Positions 25,496-35,426 of a stretch of DNA of 64,000 bases are shown here, piece after piece. The notes below the pieces were generated by a model that worked only from the letters and a program-made list of their open reading frames with translations, did not search any database and was not told the origin of the DNA. The first letter of the stretch is position 1, and every line of letters starts with the position of its first letter. A program made the translations under genes and the position numbers. This DNA is from Clostridiales bacterium (lineage in GTDB: Bacteria > Bacillota > Clostridia > Caldicoprobacterales > UBA3941), in the NCBI GenBank assembly GCA_012735575.1, contig JAAYGY010000093.1, positions 1-64,000 of the forward strand, given 5' to 3'.

Positions 25496-27332
25496 ACAGG
25501 ACAGAAATCGAAAACCTAAACCCCCCAAACCTATTTTATTCTATTACGGAATTGCATTTCTGGTAGTTTTACTGCTGAATTGGATTATATTCCCCTATCT
25601 GATGAAACCTAAGGTTGAAGAGGTTAGCTATTCCTTCTTTTTAGATAAGATAGAAAACAATGAGGTAACCAATGTGGAAATGGAAGAAAACCAGATACTA
25701 TTCATCACTAAAGATAGTATGGGTATACCATATTATTATAAAACAGGATATGTTAATGATCCAGAGCTGGTATCTCTGTTGCGGGCCCATAATGTAGAAT
25801 TTGGAGGCGTTATCCCAAGACAGCCAAATTATTTTCTAAGCCTTATACTCTCCTATGGTATTCCCCTTTTGATATTCTGGTGGATTGGCAGGAAGATGAG
25901 TAAAGTTTTAGGCGACAAGATGGGACAGGGCGGCCTTTCTCTGGGAGGAAGTGCAGGAAAAATCTATGTTCCTACAGGAGATAAAAAAACCTTTAAGGAT
26001 GTAGCAGGACAAGAAGAAGCAAAAGAGGCCCTTAGAGAAATTATAGACTATCTCTCTCATCCGGATCGATATTCTGAAATTGGTGCCAGGTGTCCAAAAG
26101 GGGTGCTGTTGGTAGGCCCTCCTGGAACAGGAAAAACCTTGATGGCCAAAGCTGTAGCTGGTGAAGCTAACGTACCCTTTTTCTCCATTGCCGGATCTGA
26201 ATTTGTAGAGATGTTTGTTGGACGTGGAGCAGCAAGGGTAAGAGATCTCTTTGATCAGGCAAAGAAAAAGGCACCCTGCATAGTTTTCATCGATGAAATT
26301 GATACTATTGGTAAAAAGAGAGATGCTGGAATAAACACCAACGATGAAAGGGAGCAAACCCTTAATCAGCTGCTAACCGAAATGGATGGATTTGATGGTG
26401 ATTCAGGAGTTATCATTTTAGCAGCTACCAACCGCCCGGAAACTCTAGATCCAGCCCTATTGCGTCCTGGCCGCTTTGATCGTCAGGTGCCGGTGGAGCT
26501 GCCTGATTTACAAGGCCGTATAGCTATCTTTAAGGTTCATGCAAAGAATTATAAGATGGATACACATATAGATTACCATCTTCTAGCCCGTGCCACTGCT
26601 GGTGCTTCCGGAGCTGAGATTGCCAATATTGTCAATGAAGCATCTTTAAGGGCTGTGCGCATGGGACGCACTAGCGTATCCCAGGAAGATTTGGAAGAAT
26701 CCATTGAAGTAGTTATAGCCGGCCATCAGAAAAAAAATGCTATTCTCTCCCCCGAAGAAAAGAAAATCGTAGCCTATCACGAAATTGGCCATGCCCTGGT
26801 GGCAGCTAAGCAGACCAAATCTGCTCCAATTCATAAGATAACCATTATTCCTAGAACTTCTGGTGCGTTGGGCTATACCATGCAGGTGGAGGAAACAGAA
26901 AAATCATTAATGACCAAAACTGATGCCTTTAATAAGATGGTTACCTTCTGTGGAGGAAGAGCAGCAGAGGAAATTATATTTGGTGAAATCACCACTGGTG
27001 CTGCCAACGATATTGAGCGGGTAACTAAAATTGCAAGAGCCATGGTAACCCGTTTTGGTATGAGCGACACATTCGGCATGATGGCCCTAGAAACCAATAC
27101 TAATATGTATCTGGGTGGGGATTCTACCCTAATCTGTTCTTCAAAAACCAGTGAATTGGTGGATCGGGAAGTACAAAATCTAATCCAGGCTGCATATCAA
27201 AAGGCAAAGCAGCTACTGATGGAAAATAAGGGCAAGCTTCATGAGCTGGCAGAATTTTTGTATAACGAAGAGACAATAACTGGAGAACAGTTTATGGAAA
27301 TTCTTAATAGTGAGAATAAATATACAGCTTAA
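25488..27332 (+). CDS. ftsH: FtsH-type membrane AAA zinc metalloprotease
   Basis: A 614-residue membrane-bound protease that unfolds and degrades membrane and regulatory proteins. Two membrane helices (about 15-38 and 115-133) flank a short external domain. The AAA module has Walker A GPPGTGKT at 210-217, Walker B IVFIDEID, and the arginine-finger region RPGRFDRQ. The M41 protease zinc motif is HEIGH, starting at His431. All catalytic parts are intact and the length is normal. Unlike the usual housekeeping ftsH next to tilS-hpt, this one is second in a marR operon, so it is probably an inducible or extra copy. A strong terminator follows. Confidence 0.93.
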   Translation: MIKQDRNRKPKPPKPILFYYGIAFLVVLLLNWIIFPYLMKPKVEEVSYSFFLDKIENNEVTNVEMEENQILFITKDSMGIPYYYKTGYVNDPELVSLLRAHNVEFGGVIPRQPNYFLSLILSYGIPLLIFWWIGRKMSKVLGDKMGQGGLSLGGSAGKIYVPTGDKKTFKDVAGQEEAKEALREIIDYLSHPDRYSEIGARCPKGVLLVGPPGTGKTLMAKAVAGEANVPFFSIAGSEFVEMFVGRGAARVRDLFDQAKKKAPCIVFIDEIDTIGKKRDAGINTNDEREQTLNQLLTEMDGFDGDSGVIILAATNRPETLDPALLRPGRFDRQVPVELPDLQGRIAIFKVHAKNYKMDTHIDYHLLARATAGASGAEIANIVNEASLRAVRMGRTSVSQEDLEESIEVVIAGHQKKNAILSPEEKKIVAYHEIGHALVAAKQTKSAPIHKITIIPRTSGALGYTMQVEETEKSLMTKTDAFNKMVTFCGGRAAEEIIFGEITTGAANDIERVTKIARAMVTRFGMSDTFGMMALETNTNMYLGGDSTLICSSKTSELVDREVQNLIQAAYQKAKQLLMENKGKLHELAEFLYNEETITGEQFMEILNSENKYTA

Positions 27333-27361
27333 AAACAACTTCCAAAAGCAGTTAAAAGCAC

Positions 27362-27399
27362 AAAAGCAGATGAAAAAAATTTGTTTCCATCTGCTTTTT
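27362..27399 (+). terminator. Rho-independent terminator of the marR-ftsH operon
   Basis: AAAAGCAGATG (27362-27372) pairs perfectly with CATCTGCTTTT, and TTTTTG ends the right arm (27388-27399). Confidence 0.85.
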
Positions 27400-27445
27400 G
27401 TCTATAGCCTTATTATTTTACTCAGCCTTTATATAGCTATTTATC

Positions 27446-29611
27446 TTACTTAAAAAGCTGAAGAAGATTATAGTTGCCGAATATGGACACTCCTATCAAT
27501 GATACTACAGACATAATCTTGATCAATATATCCAGAGATGGTCCTACAGTATCTTTTAGGGGATCCCCTACTGTATCTCCTATAACTGCAGCTTCGTGGG
27601 TCTTAGAACCTTTCTCATGGCCCTCTATTCTTCCCGTTTCAATATATTTTTTAGCGTTATCCCATGCGCCTCCAGCATTGGCAGTATAAAGAGCAAGCAT
27701 TATAGCTGACAGGGTAGTTCCAATCAATAGTCCTCCAACAAAATCAGGGCCAAATATAAAACCACATATTAGAGGCGTTATTACTGATATAAGGGAAGGC
27801 ATTTTCATTTCCGCTATAGCCCCGGCTGATGAAATACCTATACATCTATTATAGTCTGGTTTAGACTCACCTGTAAGAATCCCAGGATCTTCCCTAAATT
27901 GTCTTCTAACTTCATCCACCATCCTTCCAGCGGCTTTAGCTACAGCATCGATGAGCATACCCGAGAAAAGATATGGTAGTGCGGTGCCTACCATTGCACC
28001 AACCAGGGTAAGAGGATTTATGATGTCCAGTATGGCCTTAAAGCCTGCAGTATCCCCCGCGCCTGCCTGTGATTGCATATAGGATACCAAAAGTGATAGA
28101 GCAGCCAAAGCAGCCGAACCTATAGCAAAACCTTTACCTACTGCTGCCGTGGTATTGCCCACTGAATCCAACTTGTCAGTTATGGCCCTAACTTCAGAGT
28201 CCAGTTTGGCCATTTCGCTTATGCCACCAGCATTATCGGCTATGGGTCCATAAGTATCTACAGAAACAGTAGCCGCAACAAAGGATAGCATACCAATAGC
28301 AGCCATGGTGACCCCATAGATTCCAGCAAAGTAATTGGCAGCTATAATAGTTAGCCCTAATACCAATACTGGTGCAAAGGTAGATCTCATACCTACTGAC
28401 ATTCCATTTGTTATTGTAATTGCCGGTCCTTCAATGGAAGCTTTTGCAACATTCCTAGTGGGTTTGAAATCATAGCTTGTATAATACTCCGCCAGCATTC
28501 CTATAACTATACCACTAACAACACCTGACACTGCAGCATACCAGGGCGATAGGAAACCTTTATTAAATCCTGCAGCTTCTGCATTTACTCCTTTAAACAT
28601 CAAATATGTAAACACACCGTTTCCTACTATGGTAAGGAATGCTGATGTCCATATTGAAATATTTAATTCTCTGTGGGGCTTGTTGGAAACCTTCTTTATT
28701 ATTAAGTACAGGATTCCTATCACACTTGATACAAGTCCAATAGAGGTAAACATAACAGGGTATATAATTAGCTTAGACAGAACATCTTCTCCTATTGGAG
28801 TAGGAGAATTTAGATTGGTATAAAACATGTAGCATGCTAAAGTAACAGCAGCCACAATAGCACCTACAAAGCTTTCTAAAAGATCGGAACCCAAGCCTGC
28901 TACATCTCCTACGTTGTCACCAACATTATCTGCTATGGTAGCAGGATTACGAGGGTCGTCTTCTGGAATATGGGCTTCAGTCTTACCAACTAAATCTGCA
29001 CCCATATCGGCAGCCTTCGTATAAATTCCTCCCCCAACCCTGTTAAACATGGCTATAATACTGCAGCCAAGGGCATAACCTGATACTGTCATGGTAAAGG
29101 GAATAAAACTAATACCCATCCAGTTGCTTACAATCACAAGGTTATCAGGATTCATCTGCCCCATAGCCTTACCAAAAATTAGATATACAAGGGCTAAGCC
29201 CATCAGGGCAAATCCTCCCACACAAAGACCCATTACACTTCCGCCTTGAAATGCTACCTTTAGGGTAGAGCCTAAATTTTTAGTCTTTCGTGCCTCATTA
29301 GATACCCTCACATTTGTAATCGTTGCTATCTTCATCCCAATAAAACCCGCAGCACCGCTCATCAGAGCACCAATTATAAAAGCAACTCCCGTATACCAAG
29401 ATACCACCACAGACAAAACAGCTGCTATAATTGCTCCAGCAACTATTACTACCTTGGTCTCATGTGCAAGGAATGTACTAGCACCTTCCTGGATAATATC
29501 AGCTATTTCAGTCATTAGCTGAGTTCCTGATTCCCTTTTTTTTACAGCATAATAGTTGTATGCTGCAACGCAAATAGCCATAACTACTGCAATAATAATA
29601 AATCCAAACAT
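27446..29611 (-). CDS. hppA: Membrane-bound ion-pumping pyrophosphatase, K+-dependent type
   Basis: A 721-residue integral membrane enzyme with about 16 helices that couples PPi hydrolysis to Na+ or H+ export. The PPi-binding signature is KAADMGADLVGKTEAHIPEDDP followed by NVGDNVGDVAG. Near residue 497 the motif is GNTTAAVGKGFAIG; Ala in place of the Lys of GNTTKA marks the K+-dependent branch, which contains both Na+ and H+ pumps. Which ion is moved cannot be decided by eye. ATG 29611 is chosen because the upstream ATG (29626) itself overlaps the GGGGG ribosome binding site. It is divergent from pckG. Confidence 0.95.
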   Translation of the reverse strand: MFGFIIIAVVMAICVAAYNYYAVKKRESGTQLMTEIADIIQEGASTFLAHETKVVIVAGAIIAAVLSVVVSWYTGVAFIIGALMSGAAGFIGMKIATITNVRVSNEARKTKNLGSTLKVAFQGGSVMGLCVGGFALMGLALVYLIFGKAMGQMNPDNLVIVSNWMGISFIPFTMTVSGYALGCSIIAMFNRVGGGIYTKAADMGADLVGKTEAHIPEDDPRNPATIADNVGDNVGDVAGLGSDLLESFVGAIVAAVTLACYMFYTNLNSPTPIGEDVLSKLIIYPVMFTSIGLVSSVIGILYLIIKKVSNKPHRELNISIWTSAFLTIVGNGVFTYLMFKGVNAEAAGFNKGFLSPWYAAVSGVVSGIVIGMLAEYYTSYDFKPTRNVAKASIEGPAITITNGMSVGMRSTFAPVLVLGLTIIAANYFAGIYGVTMAAIGMLSFVAATVSVDTYGPIADNAGGISEMAKLDSEVRAITDKLDSVGNTTAAVGKGFAIGSAALAALSLLVSYMQSQAGAGDTAGFKAILDIINPLTLVGAMVGTALPYLFSGMLIDAVAKAAGRMVDEVRRQFREDPGILTGESKPDYNRCIGISSAGAIAEMKMPSLISVITPLICGFIFGPDFVGGLLIGTTLSAIMLALYTANAGGAWDNAKKYIETGRIEGHEKGSKTHEAAVIGDTVGDPLKDTVGPSLDILIKIMSVVSLIGVSIFGNYNLLQLFK

Positions 29612-30072
29612 AATAAATACCCCCATATTTTATTATTTTAGTACCTTGGTCCCTGTGAAAACGGGAGTTAAAATAAATAAAAATAGAGTTTTGAAAGTTG
29701 TGAAAATTATTTAGATATAGAGCTGCATAGACTGTGAAATATTGATTGAATAAATTGGTAACTACACTAGTGAATATAATATATCTTATAATTATAGGCT
29801 AATACTATTATATAAATATGTCAAGCTAACAAATGCTCAAAGGAATATTTTGTAATCTTTTGATTCTTCTAAATTATGCTACTATATAATATTGCTTTTT
29901 TTACTTAATTTTGATTTTTTTATGGAGGATTTTCCTGTTTTATGTTATGATATTGTGGGGTACTAATAGAATAATTAAAAATGTATTATGATTTATAATA
30001 ATATAGTTAGCATAGCTAATCTATATATTTTTTAAAATCATATGCAAAATTATATAGCAAAGGAGTAGTTGT
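29612..30072. other. Divergent intergenic region between hppA and pckG
   Basis: A 461-base, extremely AT-rich region with no gene visible. On the minus strand a consensus TTGACA lies at 29824-29819, but no -10 box sits at the normal distance; TATAAT follows after 22 bases. On the plus strand the ribosome binding site AAAGGAG is at 30059-30065. I saw no riboswitch or strong hairpin. Confidence 0.5.
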
Positions 30073-31881
30073 ATGAGTAACAAAATTACCAACAACCAAA
30101 AACTCTTGGACTGGGTCCAAGAAATGGCAGAACTATGCCAACCTGATGAAATTTACTGGTGTGATGGTTCAGAAGAAGAAAATGAACGCCTGTTACAGGA
30201 AATGGTTGACAGTGGTGCAGCCATCAAGCTAAATGAAGAAAAAAAACCTGGCTGCTATCTCTTCCGCAGTCATCCATCTGATGTAGCACGCGTGGAGGAT
30301 CGAACCTTTATCGCATCCAAGAAACAGGAAGATGCAGGTCCTACAAACAACTGGATCGACCCCGATGAACTAAAGGCTACTATGACAGAATTATATAGAG
30401 GATGCATGAAGGGCAGAACCATGTATGTAATTCCTTTCTCTATGGGCCCTATAGGCTCACCTATTTCAAAAATCGGTGTTGAGCTGACAGACAGCCCCTA
30501 TGTTGTAGTAAACATGCGTATTATGACACGCATGGGTAAGGAAGTACTTGATGTACTAGGTGATGATGGAGAGTTTGTACCATGTCTGCATTCAGTAGGT
30601 GCTCCTTTAGCAGAAGGCGAAAAAGATGTCAGCTGGCCTTGTGCACCTATGGAACAAAAATATATAAGCCATTTCCCAGAAGAAAGAACAATCTGGTCCT
30701 ACGGTTCCGGCTACGGCGGAAACGCACTACTAGGTAAAAAATGTTTTGCACTTCGAATTGCATCTGTTCAAGCCAGAGATGAAGGTTGGATGGCTGAGCA
30801 TATGCTTATCCTGAAAATTACAGATCCAGAAGGTAATGTTAAATATGTAACTGGTGCCTTCCCCAGTGCATGTGGTAAAACAAATCTCGCCATGTTAATA
30901 CCAACAATTCCAGGCTGGAAGGTTGAAACAATTGGTGACGATATCGCCTGGATGAAGTTTGGAGAGGACGGACGTCTCTACGCTATAAATCCTGAAGCTG
31001 GTTTCTTTGGTGTTGCACCAGGAACTTCTTATGATTCCAATCCTAATGCAATGGATACTGTTAAAGAAAATACCATATTCACAAATGTTGCCTTAACCGA
31101 CGATGGCGATGTATGGTGGGAAGGAATCGATGGTGAAAAACCTGATCATTTAATCGACTGGCAGGGCAATGACTGGACTCCAGATAAGGATAAGCCTGCA
31201 GCACATCCTAATGCTCGATTTACAGCACCTGCAAAGCAATGTCCTTCCATAGCTCCTGAATGGGAAGACCCCAAAGGTGTGCCAATCTCTGCAATCCTGA
31301 TTGGTGGACGTCGTGCTAGCACTGTTCCACTAGTTCACGAGAGCTTTGACTGGGAGCATGGAGTATTTATGGGTTCTATCATGGGATCAGAAATTACTGC
31401 AGCTGCCATTTCTGACAATATTGGTAAGGTGCGACGAGATCCCTTTGCTATGTTGCCCTTCTGTGGCTACCATATGGGAGACTATCTCAAGCACTGGCTA
31501 AGCATGGAAGAGAAAACCGATTCTGATAAGTTGCCCAAGATCTTCTACGTTAACTGGTTCCGCAAGGATAAGGATGGAAACTGGTTGTGGCCTGGATTTG
31601 GTGAAAACAGCCGTGTGCTAAAATGGATCTTTGAAAGGGTATCCGGCAAAGGTAAAGCAGTTGAAACTCCTATCGGTTATATGCCTACTCCTGATTCTAT
31701 TGACGCCGAAGGACTTGATATCAGCGAAGAGGCTATGGAAGAATTACTAAAAGTTAATAAAGAAGAATGGCTAGAAGAAGTAGCTTCCATAAGAGAATAT
31801 TACAAGATCTATGGAGATAAGCTACCCGAAGAATTAGCAAAACAGCTTGATGCATTAGAAGAGCGTCTACGCAACTTTTAA
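30073..31881 (+). CDS. pckG: Phosphoenolpyruvate carboxykinase (GTP)
   Basis: A 602-residue GTP-type PEP carboxykinase, which interconverts oxaloacetate and PEP with GTP and CO2. The hallmark kinase-1a loop FPSACGKTN (263-271) contains the reactive Cys267 found only in the GTP class. [35 protein letters not shown] and [13 protein letters not shown] are further family blocks. The full family length is present. In clostridia the enzyme can run in either direction, linking PEP/pyruvate to C4 acids. Its partner in the divergent pair is the pyrophosphatase. AAAGGAG ribosome binding site; strong terminator downstream. Confidence 0.97.
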   Translation: MSNKITNNQKLLDWVQEMAELCQPDEIYWCDGSEEENERLLQEMVDSGAAIKLNEEKKPGCYLFRSHPSDVARVEDRTFIASKKQEDAGPTNNWIDPDELKATMTELYRGCMKGRTMYVIPFSMGPIGSPISKIGVELTDSPYVVVNMRIMTRMGKEVLDVLGDDGEFVPCLHSVGAPLAEGEKDVSWPCAPMEQKYISHFPEERTIWSYGSGYGGNALLGKKCFALRIASVQARDEGWMAEHMLILKITDPEGNVKYVTGAFPSACGKTNLAMLIPTIPGWKVETIGDDIAWMKFGEDGRLYAINPEAGFFGVAPGTSYDSNPNAMDTVKENTIFTNVALTDDGDVWWEGIDGEKPDHLIDWQGNDWTPDKDKPAAHPNARFTAPAKQCPSIAPEWEDPKGVPISAILIGGRRASTVPLVHESFDWEHGVFMGSIMGSEITAAAISDNIGKVRRDPFAMLPFCGYHMGDYLKHWLSMEEKTDSDKLPKIFYVNWFRKDKDGNWLWPGFGENSRVLKWIFERVSGKGKAVETPIGYMPTPDSIDAEGLDISEEAMEELLKVNKEEWLEEVASIREYYKIYGDKLPEELAKQLDALEERLRNF

Positions 31882-31903
31882 GCCAATCTTTCGCTAAAAA
31901 GTT

Positions 31904-31942
31904 AAAAGCAATTGACTGGGATTTTCCCAGTCAATTGCTTTT
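31904..31942. terminator. Strong bidirectional terminator after pckG
   Basis: AAAAGCAATTGACTGGG (31904-31920) and CCCAGTCAATTGCTTTT (31926-31942) form a perfect 17-bp stem with a 5-base loop and T runs on both strands. The broken methyltransferase gene ends exactly at its right edge. Confidence 0.93.
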
Positions 31943-32537
31943 TTATTTCTGGGGAGGTCTTGGTCCATAATACTGGTAATAATCTACCCTTATTCTGCCG
32001 TTGTAAAGTTTTCGTTTTTTATCAGCCTTACGACCATAGTATCTTTCAAATTTTGTGAAGCCCTGCACCACTAGTGTCAACGGTCAGGGTAACCACATCC
32101 TTGAGTATTCCTACTTCCAGTACATATCTGGGACCATTTTCCTCAAACCAACTTTTCTTGTACTTTTCCTTCAGTTTTTCTACTATGGCCTTTTTTACTA
32201 TGGCCTGACAGTCTGAAACACTAAAAAGCTTGGATTTCACTGACTTGCCCTTAACGGGAAACTCCGCGTCTTCGGGTAATAACTCATCCCAGGGCAGTGC
32301 CTTGGTCTTTTCGAATAATTCCTCAAAGCTTAATGCTTTAAACTCTCCCATTCTGATAAGCACCCTATCGGCACTTCTAAGCCATAAATTGGTACGACAG
32401 ACATCAGCTGCCGTACCCTTAAATATTACTCTTGAATTTTCTACTTTCAGATCATCATAGCCTAAATTTCTAAGTTCTCTGGCTACTACCGCCTCTAATC
32501 CAAAGGTAGCAGTAGCTATTAAATCCCATTCTTTCAT
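31943..32537 (-). pseudogene. RlmL/YpsC-family rRNA methyltransferase gene with internal deletion
   Basis: The first 160 residues (MKEWDLIATATFGLEAVVAREL ... TLTVDTSGAGLHK) are the N-terminal ferredoxin-like and THUMP part of a class I RNA guanine methyltransferase (RlmL/YpsC, normally about 375-390 residues). The frame stops at TGA 32048-32046. Shifted by one frame, 32059-31943 encodes the exact C-terminal end of the same family: FERYYGRKADKKRKLYNGR, then YYQYYGPRPP and a TAA. The whole SAM-binding catalytic domain (roughly 185-190 residues) between them is missing. The junction at CTTCACAAA looks like a deletion between short repeats. It should not make active enzyme, although a THUMP-only fragment could still be made. 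Confidence 0.88.
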
Positions 32538-32554
32538 AAACTTTTCATCCTTCT

Positions 32555-34546
32555 TCAGTCAAATATTGCACCCCTGCGGTGGTCATTCCATACATTTTCA
32601 AACCAGTCATCACCTCTGGGAATAGGCCTAACCTTATCCCATTCAAAATATACCTTACCTTCTTTATAAATAACCTCTTGAATCATACTACTTAGTTGAC
32701 CTTCATCCAGGGAGAATCTAAACTTATCGGGCAAGCCTTCCACGGGTAGTATTCCATTTTCATCATAGACTAAATAGGAACCACGGCTTTTGCCGCCCTT
32801 TTCAATATAGTCCCCAATGGCCGACAGGTATATATACTGGGTTAATAATAAATCGTAGTTTTTATAGGCATGGGGTAGCTCCGCTAAAGAGGATATGGAG
32901 GTCATATCCCCTAAAGATAGTAGCATCTTTTTAGCTTCTTTTACCCCCTGCCTTGCACCTTCCAGAGATCGTATATGAGCACCTGCAATATCCATTCTCC
33001 TGCCTATATTATATCTGATATCCATTACATTGCTGATCCTTCCTTTATCTCTCATAAATTTTTTGCCCAGCTCTATTTTCTCCTTAATCTGATCAGCAGT
33101 TAAATTTATAAAACCATCCAAAGCCATGGGATTTTCCTTATATCTGGCAGCTATAAATTCAGCAGCCCTCAGTCCCCCCACCTGTCCGGAATTTAAAGCA
33201 CTTCCACCAGGTCGGTAAACTCCATGAGACCCATTGACTTCCCCTACGGGGAAAAAGTGTTTTAAATTGCTCTCCCACCATATATTTCCCCCCAGCCCAC
33301 CATTATTATGCTGAGCGCATACAGCTATTTCTAAATATTCAACAGCAAGATCTATGCCATTATCCTTATATAGATCTATGGCAGGCTGATTCATATGCGC
33401 CAGTCTTTCTATAGGTGTTCCAAAAAGAGCTCCGGACTTTTCAAGGTACTCATAAGCCTCCTCTCCTAGTAGGCTAAAATCCAGCTCCTCATCCCTATTA
33501 TTGGTGCCTGGATTCTTTGTATAGTCTAAGAATACCCTTCTACCTTTGATTACTGTCTCGTTATAGACCAATATGTCAATTAAAGAGGAGCCAAAGTTCT
33601 CTATCTTCCTTGGATCAAAGGGCCACTGATAGCCCTTTAAAAATACCGCGTCTAAAAGCTTTCCAGCTTCATTAAAATAATCCCATAAAAACTCTCTTTC
33701 ATCATTTCCGTCCTTGTCCGTTGAAATATAGCGGGGCAGCACCTGCTGATAGGTCCCTGACAGGTTCCATCTAAATTTTATTGATGCAATACCATATTGG
33801 GATTCTGTAAGATTCCTGCCTCTAGCACCCGCCTCCAGGGCTATCCCTGTGGAACCGGTCTGACTGGTTGGGTATACAGACGCGCCATACATTCCCGCCG
33901 GGCCGCCTGTTGCATATATAATATTAGTACAGTTAAAAGCTACATATCTTTCATCTTCATTATCCAAAGCATTCAAATTTAGGGTTAAGAGACCTACTGA
34001 CTGGGTTTTATCCCTATTGGTTAGAATCCCAATAACCTGGTATCCATCGAAGATTTTGATGTTCTTGTCCATTACCTGTTGCTGGAGTCTTTCTGTCATA
34101 TAACAGGATGTAAGGGGGCCTGCGGAAGTGGCTCTCTGCCTGGGGTCGTGGTCGGTCTTGTATCCTACATACTCACCATGCCTGTTATGGGGGAAAGGTA
34201 CACCAATATCTGCCAGACGATAAAAGCAACGCCCTGACAGAGCAGCTTCAACAAGGGCAATGTCCCCATGCATACTGCCTCCATCAAAAAGGGTTTTGGC
34301 CATCTCATATACTGAATCCGGTGTATCTCCTGCTAAGGTCAGCTTGTAATATGTCTGCTTATCGGAACCGGTATTTCGTGAAGTACCCATGTTTAGTCCT
34401 TCCGTCACAATAGCAATATCCCTCTGGCCCAGGGAATATAGTCTATCAGCTGCATTAAATCCTGCCGCACCAGTACCTACTACTACAGTATTTAGAGAAT
34501 ATACCTTGATATTTGTACCCATAATATTAACAGTGTTATATAGCAA
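32555..34546 (-). CDS. FAD-dependent oxidoreductase (fumarate reductase/APS reductase flavoprotein-like)
   Basis: A 663-residue flavoprotein of the succinate dehydrogenase/fumarate reductase/APS reductase alpha-subunit superfamily. The FAD-binding motif VVVGTGAAGFNAADRL is near residue 21, and a second FAD segment, GGSALNSGQVGGLRAAEF, lies around residue 450. It lacks the His-flavin signature of true succinate dehydrogenase and no Fe-S subunit is beside it. The start is probably TTG 34546, with AGGGTG 7 bases upstream; ATG 34522 has no ribosome binding site. It is last of a three-gene operon (OYE-like, SDR, this gene) and probably passes electrons to or from the same substrate. Confidence 0.82.
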   Translation of the reverse strand: MLYNTVNIMGTNIKVYSLNTVVVGTGAAGFNAADRLYSLGQRDIAIVTEGLNMGTSRNTGSDKQTYYKLTLAGDTPDSVYEMAKTLFDGGSMHGDIALVEAALSGRCFYRLADIGVPFPHNRHGEYVGYKTDHDPRQRATSAGPLTSCYMTERLQQQVMDKNIKIFDGYQVIGILTNRDKTQSVGLLTLNLNALDNEDERYVAFNCTNIIYATGGPAGMYGASVYPTSQTGSTGIALEAGARGRNLTESQYGIASIKFRWNLSGTYQQVLPRYISTDKDGNDEREFLWDYFNEAGKLLDAVFLKGYQWPFDPRKIENFGSSLIDILVYNETVIKGRRVFLDYTKNPGTNNRDEELDFSLLGEEAYEYLEKSGALFGTPIERLAHMNQPAIDLYKDNGIDLAVEYLEIAVCAQHNNGGLGGNIWWESNLKHFFPVGEVNGSHGVYRPGGSALNSGQVGGLRAAEFIAARYKENPMALDGFINLTADQIKEKIELGKKFMRDKGRISNVMDIRYNIGRRMDIAGAHIRSLEGARQGVKEAKKMLLSLGDMTSISSLAELPHAYKNYDLLLTQYIYLSAIGDYIEKGGKSRGSYLVYDENGILPVEGLPDKFRFSLDEGQLSSMIQEVIYKEGKVYFEWDKVRPIPRGDDWFENVWNDHRRGAIFD

Positions 34547-34564
34547 TTTTCTTCACCCTACTTC

Positions 34565-35341
34565 CTATAATCTCCTTATATGGAATCCTCCGTCTACGTT
34601 TATAACCTCTCCCGTTGAATAGGGTAATAGACCTGAGCACAAAGCCCATACCGCCTTTGCTATATCTTCAGGATAACCCCATCTCTTAATAGGAGTCAGC
34701 CCTCCCTCGATTAAGGCGTCGTACTTATCTTTGACAGTGCTGGTCATATCCGTTGCAATTATACCCGGTCTAATCTCATATACGTTGATGCCATAATCTG
34801 CCAGCCTATCAGCAAATAATTTAGTAACCATGCTGATACCCGCCTTAGAAATACAGTACTCTCCTCTGGAAATTGAAGATGTATAGGCTGACATCGACGA
34901 AATATTTATTATAATGGGCTTATAGTCTTCATATTTTTCAACCGCTTTTATCATCTCATTGGCAACCCTTTGAGTTAAGAAAAAAGTGCCTTTGAGATTG
35001 GTATCTACCACATAATCAAAGCTTTCAATGGTGGTTTCCAGTATATCCATTCTGACCTTTGGAGCTACCCCTGCATTATTTACTAAAAGGTCAATTCTGC
35101 CAAATTCATCCAGAACTTGATCTACCAGCCTATCCCTATCTTCTGCAATGCTTAAACTACCCTGAACATAAATTACATCCTGTCCATACTTTTTAAGCTT
35201 ATCTATATTTTCCTTTACCCTGTTAATATCTGAAGTCCCAAAAATAGCTAATCTATATCCCTGCTCAGACAGTTTTTGAGCAATACCATAACCAATTCCT
35301 CTGCTACCTCCTGTAACAATTGCTACTTTACCTTTAGACAT
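34565..35341 (-). CDS. SDR family oxidoreductase (3-ketoacyl-ACP reductase-like)
   Basis: A 258-residue classical short-chain dehydrogenase. The cofactor motif TGGSRGIGYGIA is at residues 10-21, NNAGVAPKV in the middle, and the catalytic residues are Ser (INISSMSAYTSS), Tyr and Lys (YCISKAG). After the nucleotide motif the residue pattern FGTSD suggests NAD(H) or mixed preference, but this is uncertain. FabG-like sequences often act on hydroxyacids, sugars or steroids, and in this operon the enzyme probably makes or uses a keto group next to the double bond handled by the OYE-like protein. ATG with AAGGGGTGAAAG upstream. Confidence 0.9.
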   Translation of the reverse strand: MSKGKVAIVTGGSRGIGYGIAQKLSEQGYRLAIFGTSDINRVKENIDKLKKYGQDVIYVQGSLSIAEDRDRLVDQVLDEFGRIDLLVNNAGVAPKVRMDILETTIESFDYVVDTNLKGTFFLTQRVANEMIKAVEKYEDYKPIIINISSMSAYTSSISRGEYCISKAGISMVTKLFADRLADYGINVYEIRPGIIATDMTSTVKDKYDALIEGGLTPIKRWGYPEDIAKAVWALCSGLLPYSTGEVINVDGGFHIRRL

Positions 35342-35383
35342 TCTTTCACCCCTTCTAAAGATTTTTTTCTATCCATAATGCTA

Positions 35384-35422
35384 AGAAGAACCGTTGCCGA
35401 GATTTCCGGTTCCGGTTCTTCT
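35384..35422 (-). other. Intercistronic hairpin between the OYE-like and SDR genes
   Basis: AGAAGAACCG (35384-35393) pairs with CGGTTCTTCT (35413-35422). It starts a few bases after the stop of the OYE-like gene and has no T run on the minus strand. A role in mRNA processing or partial attenuation is more likely than full termination. Confidence 0.5.
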
Positions 35423-35426
35423 AAAG

